Positions 8,642 to 17,823 of a DNA stretch of 64,000 nucleotides are shown here, piece after piece. A program made the position numbers and the translations under genes. Source of the stretch: Lachnospiraceae bacterium (GTDB taxonomy: Bacteria > Bacillota > Clostridia > Lachnospirales > Lachnospiraceae); contig CAJTDL010000005.1 of the NCBI GenBank assembly GCA_910575035.1, positions 124,001-188,000 of the forward strand. The letters run 5' to 3'. Each line of letters starts with the position of its first letter. The first letter of the stretch is position 1. The notes under the pieces were generated by a model, which worked only from the letters and a program-made list of their open reading frames with translations, was not told the origin of the DNA and searched no databases.

Positions 8642-9115
8642 TTAGCATCGGAGGCTTCTTGTTTTTACAACTACCTCATAAGCAGAGCAGATTTTATCAG
8701 ACAGGCATACGAGGAATGCCGCCCGGCTTCTGGGGACGGAAAAGAGGGTCAGGGGCCACATGTGGCTTAGGATAATATTTTGTTCGATTGGCGTGAGGGA
8801 ATAACGCTGCAGTGCGTTCTTCAGGGCAATCGCTGGATGGCGGAAGCCATGGAAGCGGCCGGGATAGCCGTTTTTATGCCAGTCGTAGAGATAAAAATCG
8901 TGGAGGAACGCCCCCCGCACCAGTTCTGGGTCTGGGGCGCCCAGGCGGAGGCGGTGGTTTAAATAGAGGCTGAGGCGGGCAACGCTGATGACATGCTCGT
9001 ATGTTGAAATCTGGCCATGTTGGATATACTGCTTCATTAAGCTGGCTTCTTTGGTTGCTTTAAGGTTCTGGAGGTACTTTCTGATCTCCAGGTTTTCCTG
9101 TCGGGTAAGTCCCAT
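8642..9115 (-). CDS. HD-domain metal-dependent phosphohydrolase family protein
   Basis: The 157-residue product contains the HD-superfamily signature: STYEHVISVARLS (first His), then GAFLHDFYLYDWH (His-Asp pair, about residues 70-82) and a later FRHPAIALKN histidine. HD proteins hydrolyse phosphoester bonds in nucleotides or second messengers; the substrate is unknown, and small Clostridial proteins like this are often annotated only as HD-domain proteins. An AGGAG site lies 10 bases before the ATG. It lies 57 bases downstream of the CmpB-type membrane protein gene in the same direction, so the two are probably co-transcribed. Confidence 0.8.
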   Translation of the reverse strand: MGLTRQENLEIRKYLQNLKATKEASLMKQYIQHGQISTYEHVISVARLSLYLNHRLRLGAPDPELVRGAFLHDFYLYDWHKNGYPGRFHGFRHPAIALKNALQRYSLTPIEQNIILSHMWPLTLFSVPRSRAAFLVCLSDKICSAYEVVVKTRSLRC

Positions 9116-9172
9116 GGGTTATGCGCTCCTTTCTTTTTATGGTATGGGATGCCGCTTGTAGGGGCATTCAAA

Positions 9173-10024
9173 TTAATTACTTTTATCTGCATGGAAATCC
9201 CTTTGGCAGCTATCCTCTTCTTGGGAGGATGTTCCTTTATGGAAAGAAAGCAGCTTTTTCATCCTGCTTCCGATCTCATGGTAGGCAGGGGGGCGGAAGG
9301 ATATGGATGATTTCAGGACCCTGGCCTGCAGCCAGTTTAAATTGGAAATGGCTTTGCCTATTTCTTCTTTTGTCCTGTGCTCACGAAAATCTTCAAAAGA
9401 GATTTTATCCTTTAGGGCTGCCAGGCCTTCTGAGAGATTTTGCCTGGAGTTTTCAATCCAGGCGTCGTATTTTTCTGAAATCTGTGCATCTATTGCCTGA
9501 ACGGTGGCCTCAAGCTTCACATTGAGCTGCATCAGGGAATCTGCCGTCAATGCGCAATCTGCCGCAAAAACTGCCATAAACAGCAACGCGGCCAATTCCT
9601 GCAAATTCTGTGGCATCCAGATGGTAAACCTTTCCATGTAAGGCTGAATGCCGTACAGGACAATAAGGCCTGCTACGCCAAATCCAACGGAACAGGGGAG
9701 GCAAATGCGGCCATGCAGGTTTAAGGGCAGATGGCTGTAATCCCACCAAACTGCATGGAACATACGCTCCATCCCATAGGATGTGGCATATTCCAGAACT
9801 GCTGAGCCTGCCATACAGGCAAAAAATACTGCCCAGCCATTTTCAAACCCACTGCATAACAGAACATCCAGCGTTGCCCCAACGCCATAAATAGGGCAAT
9901 AGGGGCCCAGCAATATTCCCCGGTTATCCCATTTTAAGCTTTTAATGCTGCAGTAGATTGTCTCATAAACCCACCCTAAGATGCTATATAAAATAAGCCA
10001 TATGAATAACGTCACCACATGCAT
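9173..10024 (-). CDS. CmpB-type putative ABC-transporter membrane protein
   Basis: The N-terminal half has several hydrophobic segments with the pattern of the ABC_trans_CmpB family (FIWLILYSILGWVYET, then NRGILLGPYCPIYGVG and CSVGFGVAGLIVLYG). The C-terminal 120 residues are soluble and charged. These proteins are widespread in Clostridia; despite the family name their transport role is not established. A frame starting at 10072 is possible, but the GAGGAGG site lies 10 bases before the ATG at 10024, giving 283 residues that begin MHVVTLFIW, so I prefer that start. It is probably co-transcribed with the HD-domain gene. Confidence 0.75.
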   Translation of the reverse strand: MHVVTLFIWLILYSILGWVYETIYCSIKSLKWDNRGILLGPYCPIYGVGATLDVLLCSGFENGWAVFFACMAGSAVLEYATSYGMERMFHAVWWDYSHLPLNLHGRICLPCSVGFGVAGLIVLYGIQPYMERFTIWMPQNLQELAALLFMAVFAADCALTADSLMQLNVKLEATVQAIDAQISEKYDAWIENSRQNLSEGLAALKDKISFEDFREHRTKEEIGKAISNLNWLQARVLKSSISFRPPAYHEIGSRMKKLLSFHKGTSSQEEDSCQRDFHADKSN

Positions 10025-10126
10025 ACGCAGGAAACCTCCTCTCAAAAAATCTGCTATATTGTTATGCTTCACAGCTTAAGAACCGCACATTCCTGAGCCT
10101 TGAACCGCAACGTCATATTCCCCACA

Positions 10127-12958
10127 TCACAAATATTTCTTGATATATTTCCCTGTATAGGATCCTGCTGCCTCTGCCACTTCTTCTGGCGTTCCCTGGG
10201 CAATCACCATTCCGCCGCCGTCGCCGCCTTCCGGGCCCATGTCAATAATATAGTCCGCCGTTTTGATCACATCCAGGTTATGCTCAATAACCACAACGGT
10301 ATTTCCCCCTTCTGCCAGCCTCTGCAGAATCTCTGTCAGCTTATGCACATCTGCAAAATGCAGCCCTGTGGTGGGCTCATCTAAAATATAGATGGTCTTC
10401 CCTGTGCTGCGCTTGCTCAACTCTGTCGCCAGCTTGATTCTCTGTGCCTCTCCCCCTGACAAAGTCGTGGATGGCTGCCCTAATTTTATATAAGAAAGGC
10501 CCACATCATACAGGGTTTCAATTTTCCGGCGGATGGATGGGACATTTTCAAAAAAGCCCAGCGCCTCTTCTACGGTCATATCCAAAACGTCGTAAATACT
10601 CTTCCCTTTGTATTTTACATCCAGTGTTTCCCGGTTATAGCGCTTTCCGCCGCAGACCTCGCAGGGCACGTACACATCTGGAAGGAAATGCATTTCAATT
10701 TTCAGGATGCCGTCCCCAGAGCAGGCCTCGCACCGCCCTCCTTTGACATTAAAGCTGAACCTGCCTTTCGCATATCCCTTTGCCTTGGCATCTGGCGTAG
10801 CGGCAAACAGGTCACGGATTTGGTCAAATACCCCGGTGTAGGTTGCCGGGTTTGAGCGTGGCGTCCTTCCAATGGGGGACTGGTCAATGGCGATCACTTT
10901 ATCCAGCTGGTTCATGCCTTCGATAGACTTATGCTTTCCTGGGATTGTCCTGGCGCGGTTCAAATCCTTAGCCAGCCGCTTGTACAGGATTTCATTTGTC
11001 AAAGAGGATTTTCCGGAACCAGATACCCCGGTAATGCAGGTCATAACCCCCAAGGGGATTTTCACATTAATATTACGCAGGTTGTTTTCCTGTGCGCCTT
11101 TAATTTCTAAATATCCTGTGGGCTTCCTTCTGGTTTCCGGCACAGGGATCTTTATCTTTCCGCTTAAATAAGCCCCTGTAATGGATTCCTTGCATTTCAT
11201 AATGTCCTTGGCAGTTCCCTGGGCTACCAGGCGGCCGCCATGCTCTCCTGCACCCGGCCCTATATCCACGATGTGGTCTGCTGCCCGCATGGTATCCTCG
11301 TCATGCTCCACCACGATCAGGGTATTGCCAAGATCCTTTAGGTTTTTCAGCGTCTGCAGCAGCTTGTCATTGTCCCTTTGATGAAGGCCAATGCTTGGCT
11401 CATCCAAAATATACGCAACGCCCACCAGTCCAGAGCCAATCTGGGTTGCCAGGCGGATACGCTGGGCTTCCCCACCGGAAAGGGTTCCTGTCGCCCGGGA
11501 GAGGGTCAGGTAATCCAGGCCCACATCCACCAGGAATCCTACCCTTGCACGGATTTCCTTTAAAACCTGTGCGCCAATCAGCTTTTGCTGCTCCGTCAGC
11601 TCCATTCCGCCCAAAAATGCCTGCAGGTTCCGTACAGACATATCTGTAACCTCATGGATATTTTTTCCTGACACAGTAACCGCAAGGGCTTCCCGCTTCA
11701 GGCGCTGGCCTTTGCAGGCCTTGCAAGGGGTTACCCGCATAAAGGATTCGTATTCCTGCTTCATAGTGTCAGAGCCTGTCTCCCGGTAACGGCGCTGCAC
11801 ATTCCGTATCAGCCCCTCAAAAGCCACATCATAAACACCCTCGCCCCGCTGCCCCTTGTAATGGACTTTCACTTCCTTCCCGCCTGTCCCATGGAGCAGG
11901 ATGTTCCGGACGTCCTTGGGAAGATCCTGGAAGGGTGTGTTTAAGCTAAATTTATATTCCTCTGCCAAAGCCGCCAGGATAGCATTTGTGAAGCTGCCCT
12001 TATCTGTGCTGGACTGCCACCCAGTCACCTGGATAGCGCCTTCTGCCAGGCTCAGGGATTTGTCCGGGATCATCAGATCCTCATCAAATTCCATCTTGTA
12101 GCCAAGCCCAAAGCAATCTGGGCAGGCCCCAAAAGGATTATTAAAGGAAAAGCTTCTGGGTTCAATTTCCTCTATGCTGACCCCGCAGTCCGGGCAGGAA
12201 AAGCTCTGGGAAAAATTAATGGGATCCCCCCCAATCACATCCACCATTAAGAGTCCCTCTGCCAGGTTCAGGACATTTTCCACAGAATCCGCCAAACGCT
12301 TCTCAATCCCTGGCTTGACCACCAGGCGGTCCACCACGATTTCAATATTATGCTTGATATTTTTATCCAATGGGATATCTTCTGTCAGATCATAAATATT
12401 CCCGTCTACCTGCACCCGGACATAGCCGCTGCGCTTTGCCTGTGCAAACAGCTTTTGGTGCATTCCTTTGCGCCCGCGCACTACAGGCGCCAAAAGTTGG
12501 ATCCTGGTGCCCTCGGGCAAGGAAAGGATCTGGTCCACCATCTGGTCTACCGACTGCTTTTTGATTTCCTTACCGCAGACGGGGCAATGGGGAATCCCAA
12601 TCCTTGCATACAGCAGGCGGAAATAATCATAGATTTCTGTCACGGTTCCCACCGTAGACCTGGGGTTGCGGTTTGTGGATTTCTGGTCAATGGAAATAGC
12701 TGGGGAGAGCCCATCGATCTTTTCCACGTCCGGCTTCTCCATCTGCCCCAAAAACTGCCTGGCATAGGAGGACAGTGACTCCATATACCTACGCTGCCCT
12801 TCAGCATAAATGGTGTCAAAGGCTAACGAGGATTTTCCAGACCCGCTTAAGCCGGTCAACACAATAAACCCATTCCTTGGAATGTCCACATCCAGGTTTT
12901 TTAAATTATGCTCGTTGGCTCCCCTGATTTTAATGTACTGCTTCTCTGCTTTTGCCAT
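10127..12958 (-). CDS. uvrA: Excinuclease ABC subunit A
   Basis: UvrA is the damage-recognition ATPase of nucleotide excision repair and loads UvrB on DNA. At 943 residues it is full length. It has two ABC ATPase modules with Walker A motifs GLSGSGKSS (about residue 35) and GVSGSGKSS (about 645), signature motifs [12 protein letters not shown] and [12 protein letters not shown], and zinc fingers CPVCGKE, CPDCG...CPDCFG and CEAC...CEVCGG. Many internal landmarks ([43 protein letters not shown]) match the family. An AAGGAG site precedes the ATG. It lies 174 bases downstream of uvrB on the same strand; a GGCAGC/GCTGCC hairpin without a T run lies in the gap. Confidence 0.98.
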   Translation of the reverse strand: MAKAEKQYIKIRGANEHNLKNLDVDIPRNGFIVLTGLSGSGKSSLAFDTIYAEGQRRYMESLSSYARQFLGQMEKPDVEKIDGLSPAISIDQKSTNRNPRSTVGTVTEIYDYFRLLYARIGIPHCPVCGKEIKKQSVDQMVDQILSLPEGTRIQLLAPVVRGRKGMHQKLFAQAKRSGYVRVQVDGNIYDLTEDIPLDKNIKHNIEIVVDRLVVKPGIEKRLADSVENVLNLAEGLLMVDVIGGDPINFSQSFSCPDCGVSIEEIEPRSFSFNNPFGACPDCFGLGYKMEFDEDLMIPDKSLSLAEGAIQVTGWQSSTDKGSFTNAILAALAEEYKFSLNTPFQDLPKDVRNILLHGTGGKEVKVHYKGQRGEGVYDVAFEGLIRNVQRRYRETGSDTMKQEYESFMRVTPCKACKGQRLKREALAVTVSGKNIHEVTDMSVRNLQAFLGGMELTEQQKLIGAQVLKEIRARVGFLVDVGLDYLTLSRATGTLSGGEAQRIRLATQIGSGLVGVAYILDEPSIGLHQRDNDKLLQTLKNLKDLGNTLIVVEHDEDTMRAADHIVDIGPGAGEHGGRLVAQGTAKDIMKCKESITGAYLSGKIKIPVPETRRKPTGYLEIKGAQENNLRNINVKIPLGVMTCITGVSGSGKSSLTNEILYKRLAKDLNRARTIPGKHKSIEGMNQLDKVIAIDQSPIGRTPRSNPATYTGVFDQIRDLFAATPDAKAKGYAKGRFSFNVKGGRCEACSGDGILKIEMHFLPDVYVPCEVCGGKRYNRETLDVKYKGKSIYDVLDMTVEEALGFFENVPSIRRKIETLYDVGLSYIKLGQPSTTLSGGEAQRIKLATELSKRSTGKTIYILDEPTTGLHFADVHKLTEILQRLAEGGNTVVVIEHNLDVIKTADYIIDMGPEGGDGGGMVIAQGTPEEVAEAAGSYTGKYIKKYL

Positions 12959-13132
12959 TTTCGCTAAACTCCTTTTTATAGATTAAATGATATTTGCCCC
13001 ATGTTCCTATAGAACCAATTTTCTTCCGGATTGCCCATTGGCAGCATCCCTTTCCAAAACAAGCTGCCGGAAAAATCCTTCCTGCATGCATCTGGCAAGC
13101 CTCCCCTTAAGAAAGCTGCACCAGATAACCTA

Positions 13133-15115
13133 TTACATATCACGTAAATTCTTCTTCAATTCAATCATCTTGTCACGCAGCTCTGCCGCCGCCTCGAAAT
13201 TCAGTTCTGCTGCAGCTGCCTGCATTTTCTTCTGGATTTCCCCAATCAGCTTTTCCAATTCCTTCTTGCCCATAGATTCCGGATCCTTCTGGAAACGGTA
13301 TTCCTCCTTGGCAACCTTCTTGGAAATACTTATTAATTCCCGGACAGATTTCTGTATGGTAGCAGGCGTGATCCCATGCTCTTTGTTATAAGCCTCCTGC
13401 CTGTCCCGCCTGCGGTTTGTCTCATCTATGGCAGCCCGCATGGAATCTGTAATACTGTCTGCATACATGATTACATGCCCCTGGGCATTTCTGGCTGCAC
13501 GCCCGATGGTCTGGATCAAAGAGGTTTCTGAGCGCAAAAAGCCTTCCTTGTCTGCATCCAGGATTGCCACCAATGTAATCTCCGGGATATCCAGCCCTTC
13601 CCGCAGCAGGTTGATCCCCACCAGCACATCAAAAATATCCAGGCGAAGGTCACGGATGATCTCTGCCCGTTCCAGAGTATCAATGTCTGAGTGAAGGTAC
13701 TTCACGCGGATGCCTACCTCCCGCATATAATCTGTCAGGTTCTCTGCCATTTTTTTGGTAAGGGTGGTTATCAATACCTTATTTTTCCCTGCAGATTCCT
13801 TGTTGACCTCTCCGATCAGGTCATCAATCTGCCCTTCCACTGGGCGGACGTCAATTTTAGGATCCAACAGCCCTGTGGGGCGGATAATCTGTTCTGCCCG
13901 CAGCAGCTCATGCTCTTTTTCATAAACATTCGGCGTGGCAGACACAAACAGCATCTGGTCGATCTTGCTTTCAAATTCCCCGAAATTCAGAGGCCTGTTG
14001 TCCTTTGCAGAAGGAAGCCGGAAGCCATAGTCCACCAGAGTGTTTTTCCGGGACTGATCCCCGGCGTACATACCCCGCACCTGGGGAATGGTAATATGGG
14101 ACTCGTCCACAATGATCAGAAATTCCTCTGGGAAATAATCCATCAGCGTATGGGGCGGCGCCCCTGGCTCTAAGCCAGACAGGTAACGGGAATAATTCTC
14201 AATGCCGCTGCAAAACCCGGTTTCCTTCAGCATCTCAATGTCAAAATTGGTGCGCTCTGCAATCCGCTGCGCCTCCAGCAGCTTGTCCTCCCCTTTGAAA
14301 TATTTGACCCGCTCTTCCATTTCCTTTTCAATCTCTACAGCCGCCTGAAGGATTTTTTCTGGGGCTACTACATAATGGGAGGCAGGGAATACGGCCATAT
14401 GCTCTAACTGTGCCTTGATTTCCCCAGTCAGCACATCAATCTCTGTGATCCTGTCCACCTCATCGCCAAAAAACTCTACGCGGATGGCCGTCTCCCCATA
14501 GTTTGCCGGGAAGATTTCCACCACATCCCCCCGCACCCGGAAGGTGCCCCGCTGGAAATCCATGTCATTTCTTGCATATTGGATGTCAATCAATTTACGG
14601 ATGACATCATCCCTGTCTTTCACCATCCCCGGGCGCAGGGACAGCATCATATTTTTATAATCCACAGGGCTGCCCAAACCATAGATGCAAGATACGCTGG
14701 AAATAATGATCACATCATTCCGCTCTGCCAAAGCAGCCGTAGCTGACAAGCGCAGCTTGTCAATTTCCTCATTGATGGCAGAATCCTTGGCAATATAGGT
14801 ATCCGTGGAAGGCACATATGCCTCGGGTTGGTAATAATCATAGTAGGACACAAAATACTCCACTGCGTTCTCAGGGAACATCTCCTTAAATTCTCCGTAT
14901 AGCTGCGCCGCAAGCGTTTTATTATGTGCTATAACGAGAGTAGGCTTCTGCAATTCCTGAATGACATTCGCCATCGTAAATGTCTTGCCGGAACCCGTAA
15001 CCCCTAGTAAAGTCTGGAATTGGTTGCCCTCCTTGAAGCCTTTGACCAGCTCGGCGATGGCCTGCGGCTGGTCGCCTGTGGGCTTGTAGGGGGCTTGTAA
15101 TTTGAACTCTGACAT
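13133..15115 (-). CDS. uvrB: Excinuclease ABC subunit B
   Basis: UvrB is the DNA helicase-like subunit that verifies damage and recruits UvrC. The 660-residue product has Walker [11 protein letters not shown] (about residues 37-46), the beta-hairpin region [16 protein letters not shown]-type motif IVDESH, helicase motifs [10 protein letters not shown] and QTIGRAARN, and a C-terminal UVR domain ([12 protein letters not shown]). Family length is normal. Its upstream region holds a LexA-type box and a TATAAT -10 sequence, so it is probably an SOS gene. A 49-bp piece of this gene (14835-14883) recurs as a fragment at 17292-17340, showing that the 5' part of uvrB was once included in a duplication. 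Confidence 0.98.
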   Translation of the reverse strand: MSEFKLQAPYKPTGDQPQAIAELVKGFKEGNQFQTLLGVTGSGKTFTMANVIQELQKPTLVIAHNKTLAAQLYGEFKEMFPENAVEYFVSYYDYYQPEAYVPSTDTYIAKDSAINEEIDKLRLSATAALAERNDVIIISSVSCIYGLGSPVDYKNMMLSLRPGMVKDRDDVIRKLIDIQYARNDMDFQRGTFRVRGDVVEIFPANYGETAIRVEFFGDEVDRITEIDVLTGEIKAQLEHMAVFPASHYVVAPEKILQAAVEIEKEMEERVKYFKGEDKLLEAQRIAERTNFDIEMLKETGFCSGIENYSRYLSGLEPGAPPHTLMDYFPEEFLIIVDESHITIPQVRGMYAGDQSRKNTLVDYGFRLPSAKDNRPLNFGEFESKIDQMLFVSATPNVYEKEHELLRAEQIIRPTGLLDPKIDVRPVEGQIDDLIGEVNKESAGKNKVLITTLTKKMAENLTDYMREVGIRVKYLHSDIDTLERAEIIRDLRLDIFDVLVGINLLREGLDIPEITLVAILDADKEGFLRSETSLIQTIGRAARNAQGHVIMYADSITDSMRAAIDETNRRRDRQEAYNKEHGITPATIQKSVRELISISKKVAKEEYRFQKDPESMGKKELEKLIGEIQKKMQAAAAELNFEAAAELRDKMIELKKNLRDM

Positions 15116-15334
15116 ATGAAAACCTCCAATTTGTGGCCGAAAAAAGTTTGCTTATTCGCCCGAAATTCGTGTAATTCAGTTTTCGATTCGTGTAAAATGG
15201 GCTTGCAAAGCTGGCGAATAAGCGTTAAAATAGCAATTACACGAATGCAGGTCACAAAACCGTATTTTTAAAACGAAACAACACTGAATAACACCAGCCA
15301 GTACAGATAGTATTATCCAGTCATTTGGTTTTTC

Positions 15335-15340
15335 ATTATA
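15335..15340 (-). promoter_or_regulatory. -10 element of the likely uvrB promoter
   Basis: TATAAT on the minus strand, preceded by GTGT and a weak -35 region rich in T. Transcription would start near 15328. A LexA-type box lies about 34 bases upstream. Confidence 0.5.
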
Positions 15341-15351
15341 ACACATAAGCC

Positions 15352-15396
15352 AAAAAAAGTACAGACCAAAATCGAACTTTTGTTCTGTACTTTTTT
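15352..15396. terminator. Bidirectional hairpin with T runs on both sides, LexA box in its loop
   Basis: AAAAAAGTACAGA pairs perfectly with TCTGTACTTTTTT over 13 bp (15353-15365 and 15384-15396) around an 18-base loop. Read on the minus strand it would end transcripts from the KTR gene, and on the plus strand transcripts entering from uvrB. The LexA-type dyad at 15374-15385 lies in the loop and right arm. Confidence 0.6.
15374..15385. promoter_or_regulatory. LexA (Cheo-type) box upstream of uvrB
   Basis: GAACTTTTGTTC fits the Gram-positive LexA/DinR operator GAACN4GTTC exactly. It sits about 260 bases before uvrB and just upstream of its likely promoter, consistent with SOS control. An identical copy lies at 17508-17519 in the second repeat, where no repair gene follows. 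Confidence 0.75.
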
Positions 15397-15489
15397 ATAC
15401 TTCATCGGACGGTAGTCCGCCCGTCCCGTCAGAGGCATGTATTACGGTATGCCCGGATGGTTATATCTTTTTATATGAATTTGTTACCT

Positions 15490-15624
15490 CTATCCATATT
15501 TTTTCTTGCATTTTGGGCAGTACAGAGGGAAATTCTTAAGTTCTGTATCTTTCCGCATTCTTAACCTTGTTTTATTTCCGCAGGCAGGGCATAGTAGCCG
15601 TTCTGCATTATTTACTACTCCCAT
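15490..15624 (-). CDS. Cysteine-rich KTR-type protein, copy A
   Basis: This 44-codon frame encodes a small zinc-ribbon-like protein with two CxxC pairs: LLCPACGNKTRLRMRKDTEL and FPLYCPKCKKKYG. The CGNKTR core identifies the Cys-rich KTR family, which is common next to transposon and conjugative-element genes in Clostridia and has no known function. The ATG at 15624 overlaps the stop of the permease reading frame (ATGGGAGTAG); an SD is not obvious, so translational coupling with the permease end is likely. The gene is identical to copy B at 17624-17758. Confidence 0.7.
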   Translation of the reverse strand: MGVVNNAERLLCPACGNKTRLRMRKDTELKNFPLYCPKCKKKYG

Positions 15625-15692
15625 TTGAAAAAGCAAAGGGATACTCCGATACAAATGACGGCAAGTACCACCATAACAATCATTGGAACGAA
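15615..15692 (-). pseudogene. 3' fragment of an ABC-2 permease gene
   Basis: The frame encodes FVPMIVMVVLAVICIGVSLC and the last residues FFKWE, the same 25-residue C terminus as the permease gene at 17749-18498. Upstream sequence is unrelated, so this is the truncated partner created by the duplication. It is not a gene in its own right. Confidence 0.85.
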
Positions 15693-15748
15693 TATAAATT
15701 CAGATTCTTTATCATTTTTATATGGAATTATCACCAATCTTTGTAAAT

Positions 15749-16050
15749 CTACACAGGCTGCTTTCCGTGCTGCTCTAAATAAGCGGCCGCCTGTTCTAAG
15801 GACAAACCTATCCATTCCTGCATCCTTTTCAAAATCGTTGCATCATCAAGTCCCTCTTTTGCCCCATTTCAATAAGCAACTGCGCTTTTCCCTGGCTTAT
15901 ACCCTGATTTATACCTTCACGACGTAGTCTCTCTGATTCAGTCTCAATTACTGTTCCTCCCATAACATTCACCTTCTTCACTCCGTTTCGGTCCGCACAG
16001 GTCAGAGGTTCACTGAACCTCTTGCGCCCTTTCTTCATTTTTATTTCCAT
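15749..16050 (-). pseudogene. Rpn/PD-(D/E)XK transposase-family remnant, frameshifted
   Basis: The larger frame (ESERLRREGINQGISQGKAQ...) carries the spaced GI-Q-GI-QGK pattern typical of the C-terminal region of Rpn-family (PD-(D/E)XK transposase) proteins. After EMGQK the reading frame shifts; one missing base would restore GLDDATILKRMQEWIGLSLE and continue to a stop at 15749. The N-terminal nuclease domain is absent. It is therefore a 5'-truncated, frameshifted fragment. It overlaps in another frame with the next fragment, which suggests that two elements were joined by deletion. Confidence 0.6.
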
Positions 16051-16398
16051 TTGTGATATGCGTAATATTGGTGTTTACAAATCCCATTAAGTCTAACAGC
16101 TCTTCATCGGACAGTTCCCCCATCTTATATAAGCGGATCATTTCATCCCTGAAATATTCCAGGTCGCTTACTGCATTTTCTATATTTCCCTCAGATGCAA
16201 TTCTTCCGCTCTCTCAATTTCTTCCTCCGTATAACCAAATGAGATTATCTGCTCTTTTGTCGCGTCAGCTTTAAGCATTCTCTCAACAGCCGCGATTCGC
16301 TCTTGTGTAATTCCTTTCTTAATTCCGATCTCCTCTACCAATTCAGATAAATTACACATATTCTGCATCCTCCCTTCTAACTCATCAGTCATTATCAT
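16010..16398 (-). pseudogene. Second Rpn-family C-terminal remnant, frameshifted
   Basis: The segment from 16398 encodes MCNLSELVEEIGIKKGITQER and IISFGYTEEEIERAEEL, typical of the tail of Rpn-family proteins. Near 16185 the frame changes; another frame continues with DLEYFRDEMIRLYKMGELSD and LLDLMGFVNTNITH to a stop at 16010. The nuclease domain is missing. With the fragment at 15749-16050 this shows repeated insertion and decay of Rpn elements upstream of uvrB. Confidence 0.55.
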
Positions 16399-16462
16399 TC
16401 ATACTCAGTTCTGCTTGAGCATAATCGAAAAGATTTACAGATTGCAGATATATCATGTCATT

Positions 16463-16840
16463 TTACCAAACTAATTCCACATCATACTGTTGTATCTTTG
16501 AATCATGAGTTATAAGTTTCATCCCTTCTTCAAGTGCCGTTGCCATAATCAGCCTGTCAAACGGATCAGCGTGTATCATGGGAAGTATCTGAACACGTTC
16601 TAAATATTTTGTTTTTATTGGAAGTATGCAAATACCGTAATCATCACAGATTCTCTCAATGTCAGTAACAGATTCTTCTATATCCAATTTTCTTATTGTT
16701 TTTTTAATCGCAATTTCCCACAAGGAAGCAATGCTAAAATACAAGTCATTACTTTTTCCTATGATATCCTTTGCCTTCTCTGATAATTGCCCGTTATCAT
16801 CAAGAAACCAAAGCAGTGCGCATGTGTCCATTAGATACAT
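16463..16840 (-). CDS. VapC-like PIN-domain toxin
   Basis: The 125-residue protein (start ATG at 16840) opens with MYLMDTCALLWFL, the first PIN acidic motif, and shows the conserved glutamate in SLWEIAIKK and the aspartates of HADPFDRLIMATA and ITHDSKI. PIN toxins of this type are Mg2+-dependent RNases that cleave tRNA, rRNA or mRNA. A longer frame from 16861 is possible, but the ATG at 16840 overlaps the antitoxin stop (TGATG), the usual coupled arrangement. The gene is probably neutralised by the upstream antitoxin and sits between the long direct repeats. Confidence 0.85.
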   Translation of the reverse strand: MYLMDTCALLWFLDDNGQLSEKAKDIIGKSNDLYFSIASLWEIAIKKTIRKLDIEESVTDIERICDDYGICILPIKTKYLERVQILPMIHADPFDRLIMATALEEGMKLITHDSKIQQYDVELVW

Positions 16841-17082
16841 CACATATACTCCTTGAAGCATTCTGGCGTTTCGTCAAAATCATCTGCCATTACCATTTTT
16901 CTTTTCAGAATACCGGGCTTTCTGATATAGCCATCCTTACTTATTTCTTTAGAGTATGCTTCTTCCCTCTGTGGTTTCTTATCAAAAGACAAAAATTCTG
17001 CAAATTGAATAACCTGAATGATCTTATCCTCAGGTAAACGACCTATAACATCAATAGCTTTTTGCTGAAGCGTCACAGCCAT
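16840..17082 (-). CDS. VapB-like antitoxin
   Basis: The 80-residue product begins MAVTLQQKAIDVIGRLPEDK, a pattern of the small DUF2281/VapB-like antitoxins, and ends in an acidic tail (MADDFDETPECF) likely to wrap the PIN toxin. The ATG at 17082 has an AAAGGA site 5-6 bases upstream; a GTG one codon earlier is also possible. The stop overlaps the toxin start by one base. A good promoter lies at 17104-17132, and such operons are normally autorepressed. Confidence 0.8.
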   Translation of the reverse strand: MAVTLQQKAIDVIGRLPEDKIIQVIQFAEFLSFDKKPQREEAYSKEISKDGYIRKPGILKRKMVMADDFDETPECFKEYM

Positions 17083-17103
17083 CACATCCTTTCTTTATTT
17101 CCT

Positions 17104-17132
17104 ATTATAACGCCAAATCCTAATTATTACAA
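17104..17132 (-). promoter_or_regulatory. Promoter of the toxin-antitoxin operon
   Basis: TTGTAA (17132-17127), 17-base spacer, TATAAT (17109-17104) on the minus strand, about 22 bases before the antitoxin start. The region 17133-17291 upstream shows nothing else that I can support. Confidence 0.65.
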
Positions 17133-17291
17133 CCAAAACGATCTTTCCATCCTGCCGCTTTTCCCTTACACGAATTTTGGTTACTCTATCTGCCTGTCCG
17201 CATAGTCCGTATGGTCTCAAATCGTCCACTGCCATACTATATACAGACCATTTTGCTCTCATTTCACACCATATATAGTGCCATTATTATC

Positions 17292-17340
17292 TAATCGTAA
17301 TAGGACACAAAATACTCCACTGCATTCTCAGGGAACATCT
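17292..17340 (-). pseudogene. 49-bp uvrB fragment
   Basis: This segment matches uvrB 14835-14883 with three substitutions. It is joined directly to the second long repeat, whereas in copy A 323 bases (the rest of the uvrB 5' end and its leader) lie between. It marks a deletion inside the duplicated copy. Confidence 0.8.
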
Positions 17341-17823
17341 AAAGCTGGCGAATAAGCGTTAAAATAGCAATTACACGAATGCAGGTCACAAAACCGTATT
17401 TTTAAAACGAAACAACACTGAATAACACCAGCCAGTACAGATAGTATTATCCAGTCATTTGATTTTTCATTATAACACATAAGCCAAAAAAAGTACAGAC
17501 CAAAATCGAACTTTTGTTCTGTACTTTTTTATACTTCATCGGACGGTAGTCCGCCCGTCCCGTCAGAGGCATGTATTACGGTATGCCCGGATGGTTATAT
17601 CTTTTTATATGAATTTGTTACCTCTATCCATATTTTTTCTTGCATTTTGGGCAGTACAGAGGGAAATTCTTAAGTTCTGTATCTTTCCGCATTCTTAACC
17701 TTGTTTTATTTCCGCAGGCAGGGCATAGTAGCCGTTCTGCATTATTTACTACTCCCATTTGAAAAAGCAAAGGGATACTCCGATACAAATGACAGCAAGT
17801 ACCACCATAACAATCATTGGAAC
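17341..17823. repeat. Long direct repeat, copy B
   Basis: This copy continues into the intact ABC permease gene at its left-hand coding end. It carries a duplicate LexA box (17508-17519), a duplicate hairpin and a duplicate -10 sequence (17469-17474), which here drive nothing recognisable. The sequence is about 99.6 percent identical to copy A by eye. Confidence 0.95.
17624..17758 (-). CDS. Cysteine-rich KTR-type protein, copy B
   Basis: Identical to the copy at 15490-15624: two CxxC pairs around a CGNKTR core, 44 codons, ATG overlapping the stop of the permease gene by 10 bases. Here the permease is intact, so this is probably the ancestral arrangement in which KTR is the last gene of the ABC operon. 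The function is unknown; a zinc-ribbon nucleic-acid or regulatory role is inference from the fold. Confidence 0.75.
   Translation of the reverse strand: MGVVNNAERLLCPACGNKTRLRMRKDTELKNFPLYCPKCKKKYG

Larger units (their letters stand above)
15207..15689. repeat. Long direct repeat, copy A
   Basis: These 483 bp match 17341-17823 at a constant offset of 2134 with only two differences that I could find by eye (15327 region G/A and 15670 region G/A). The repeat holds the uvrB upstream region, the LexA-box hairpin, a Cys-rich KTR gene and the last 25 codons of the ABC permease gene. The copies flank Rpn remnants and a toxin-antitoxin pair. Confidence 0.95.

Noticed and set aside
15615-15815. 66-codon frame ending in the permease C terminus as a gene
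   Set aside because: Only the last 25 codons are homologous to the permease; the rest is Rpn remnant read in a wrong frame.
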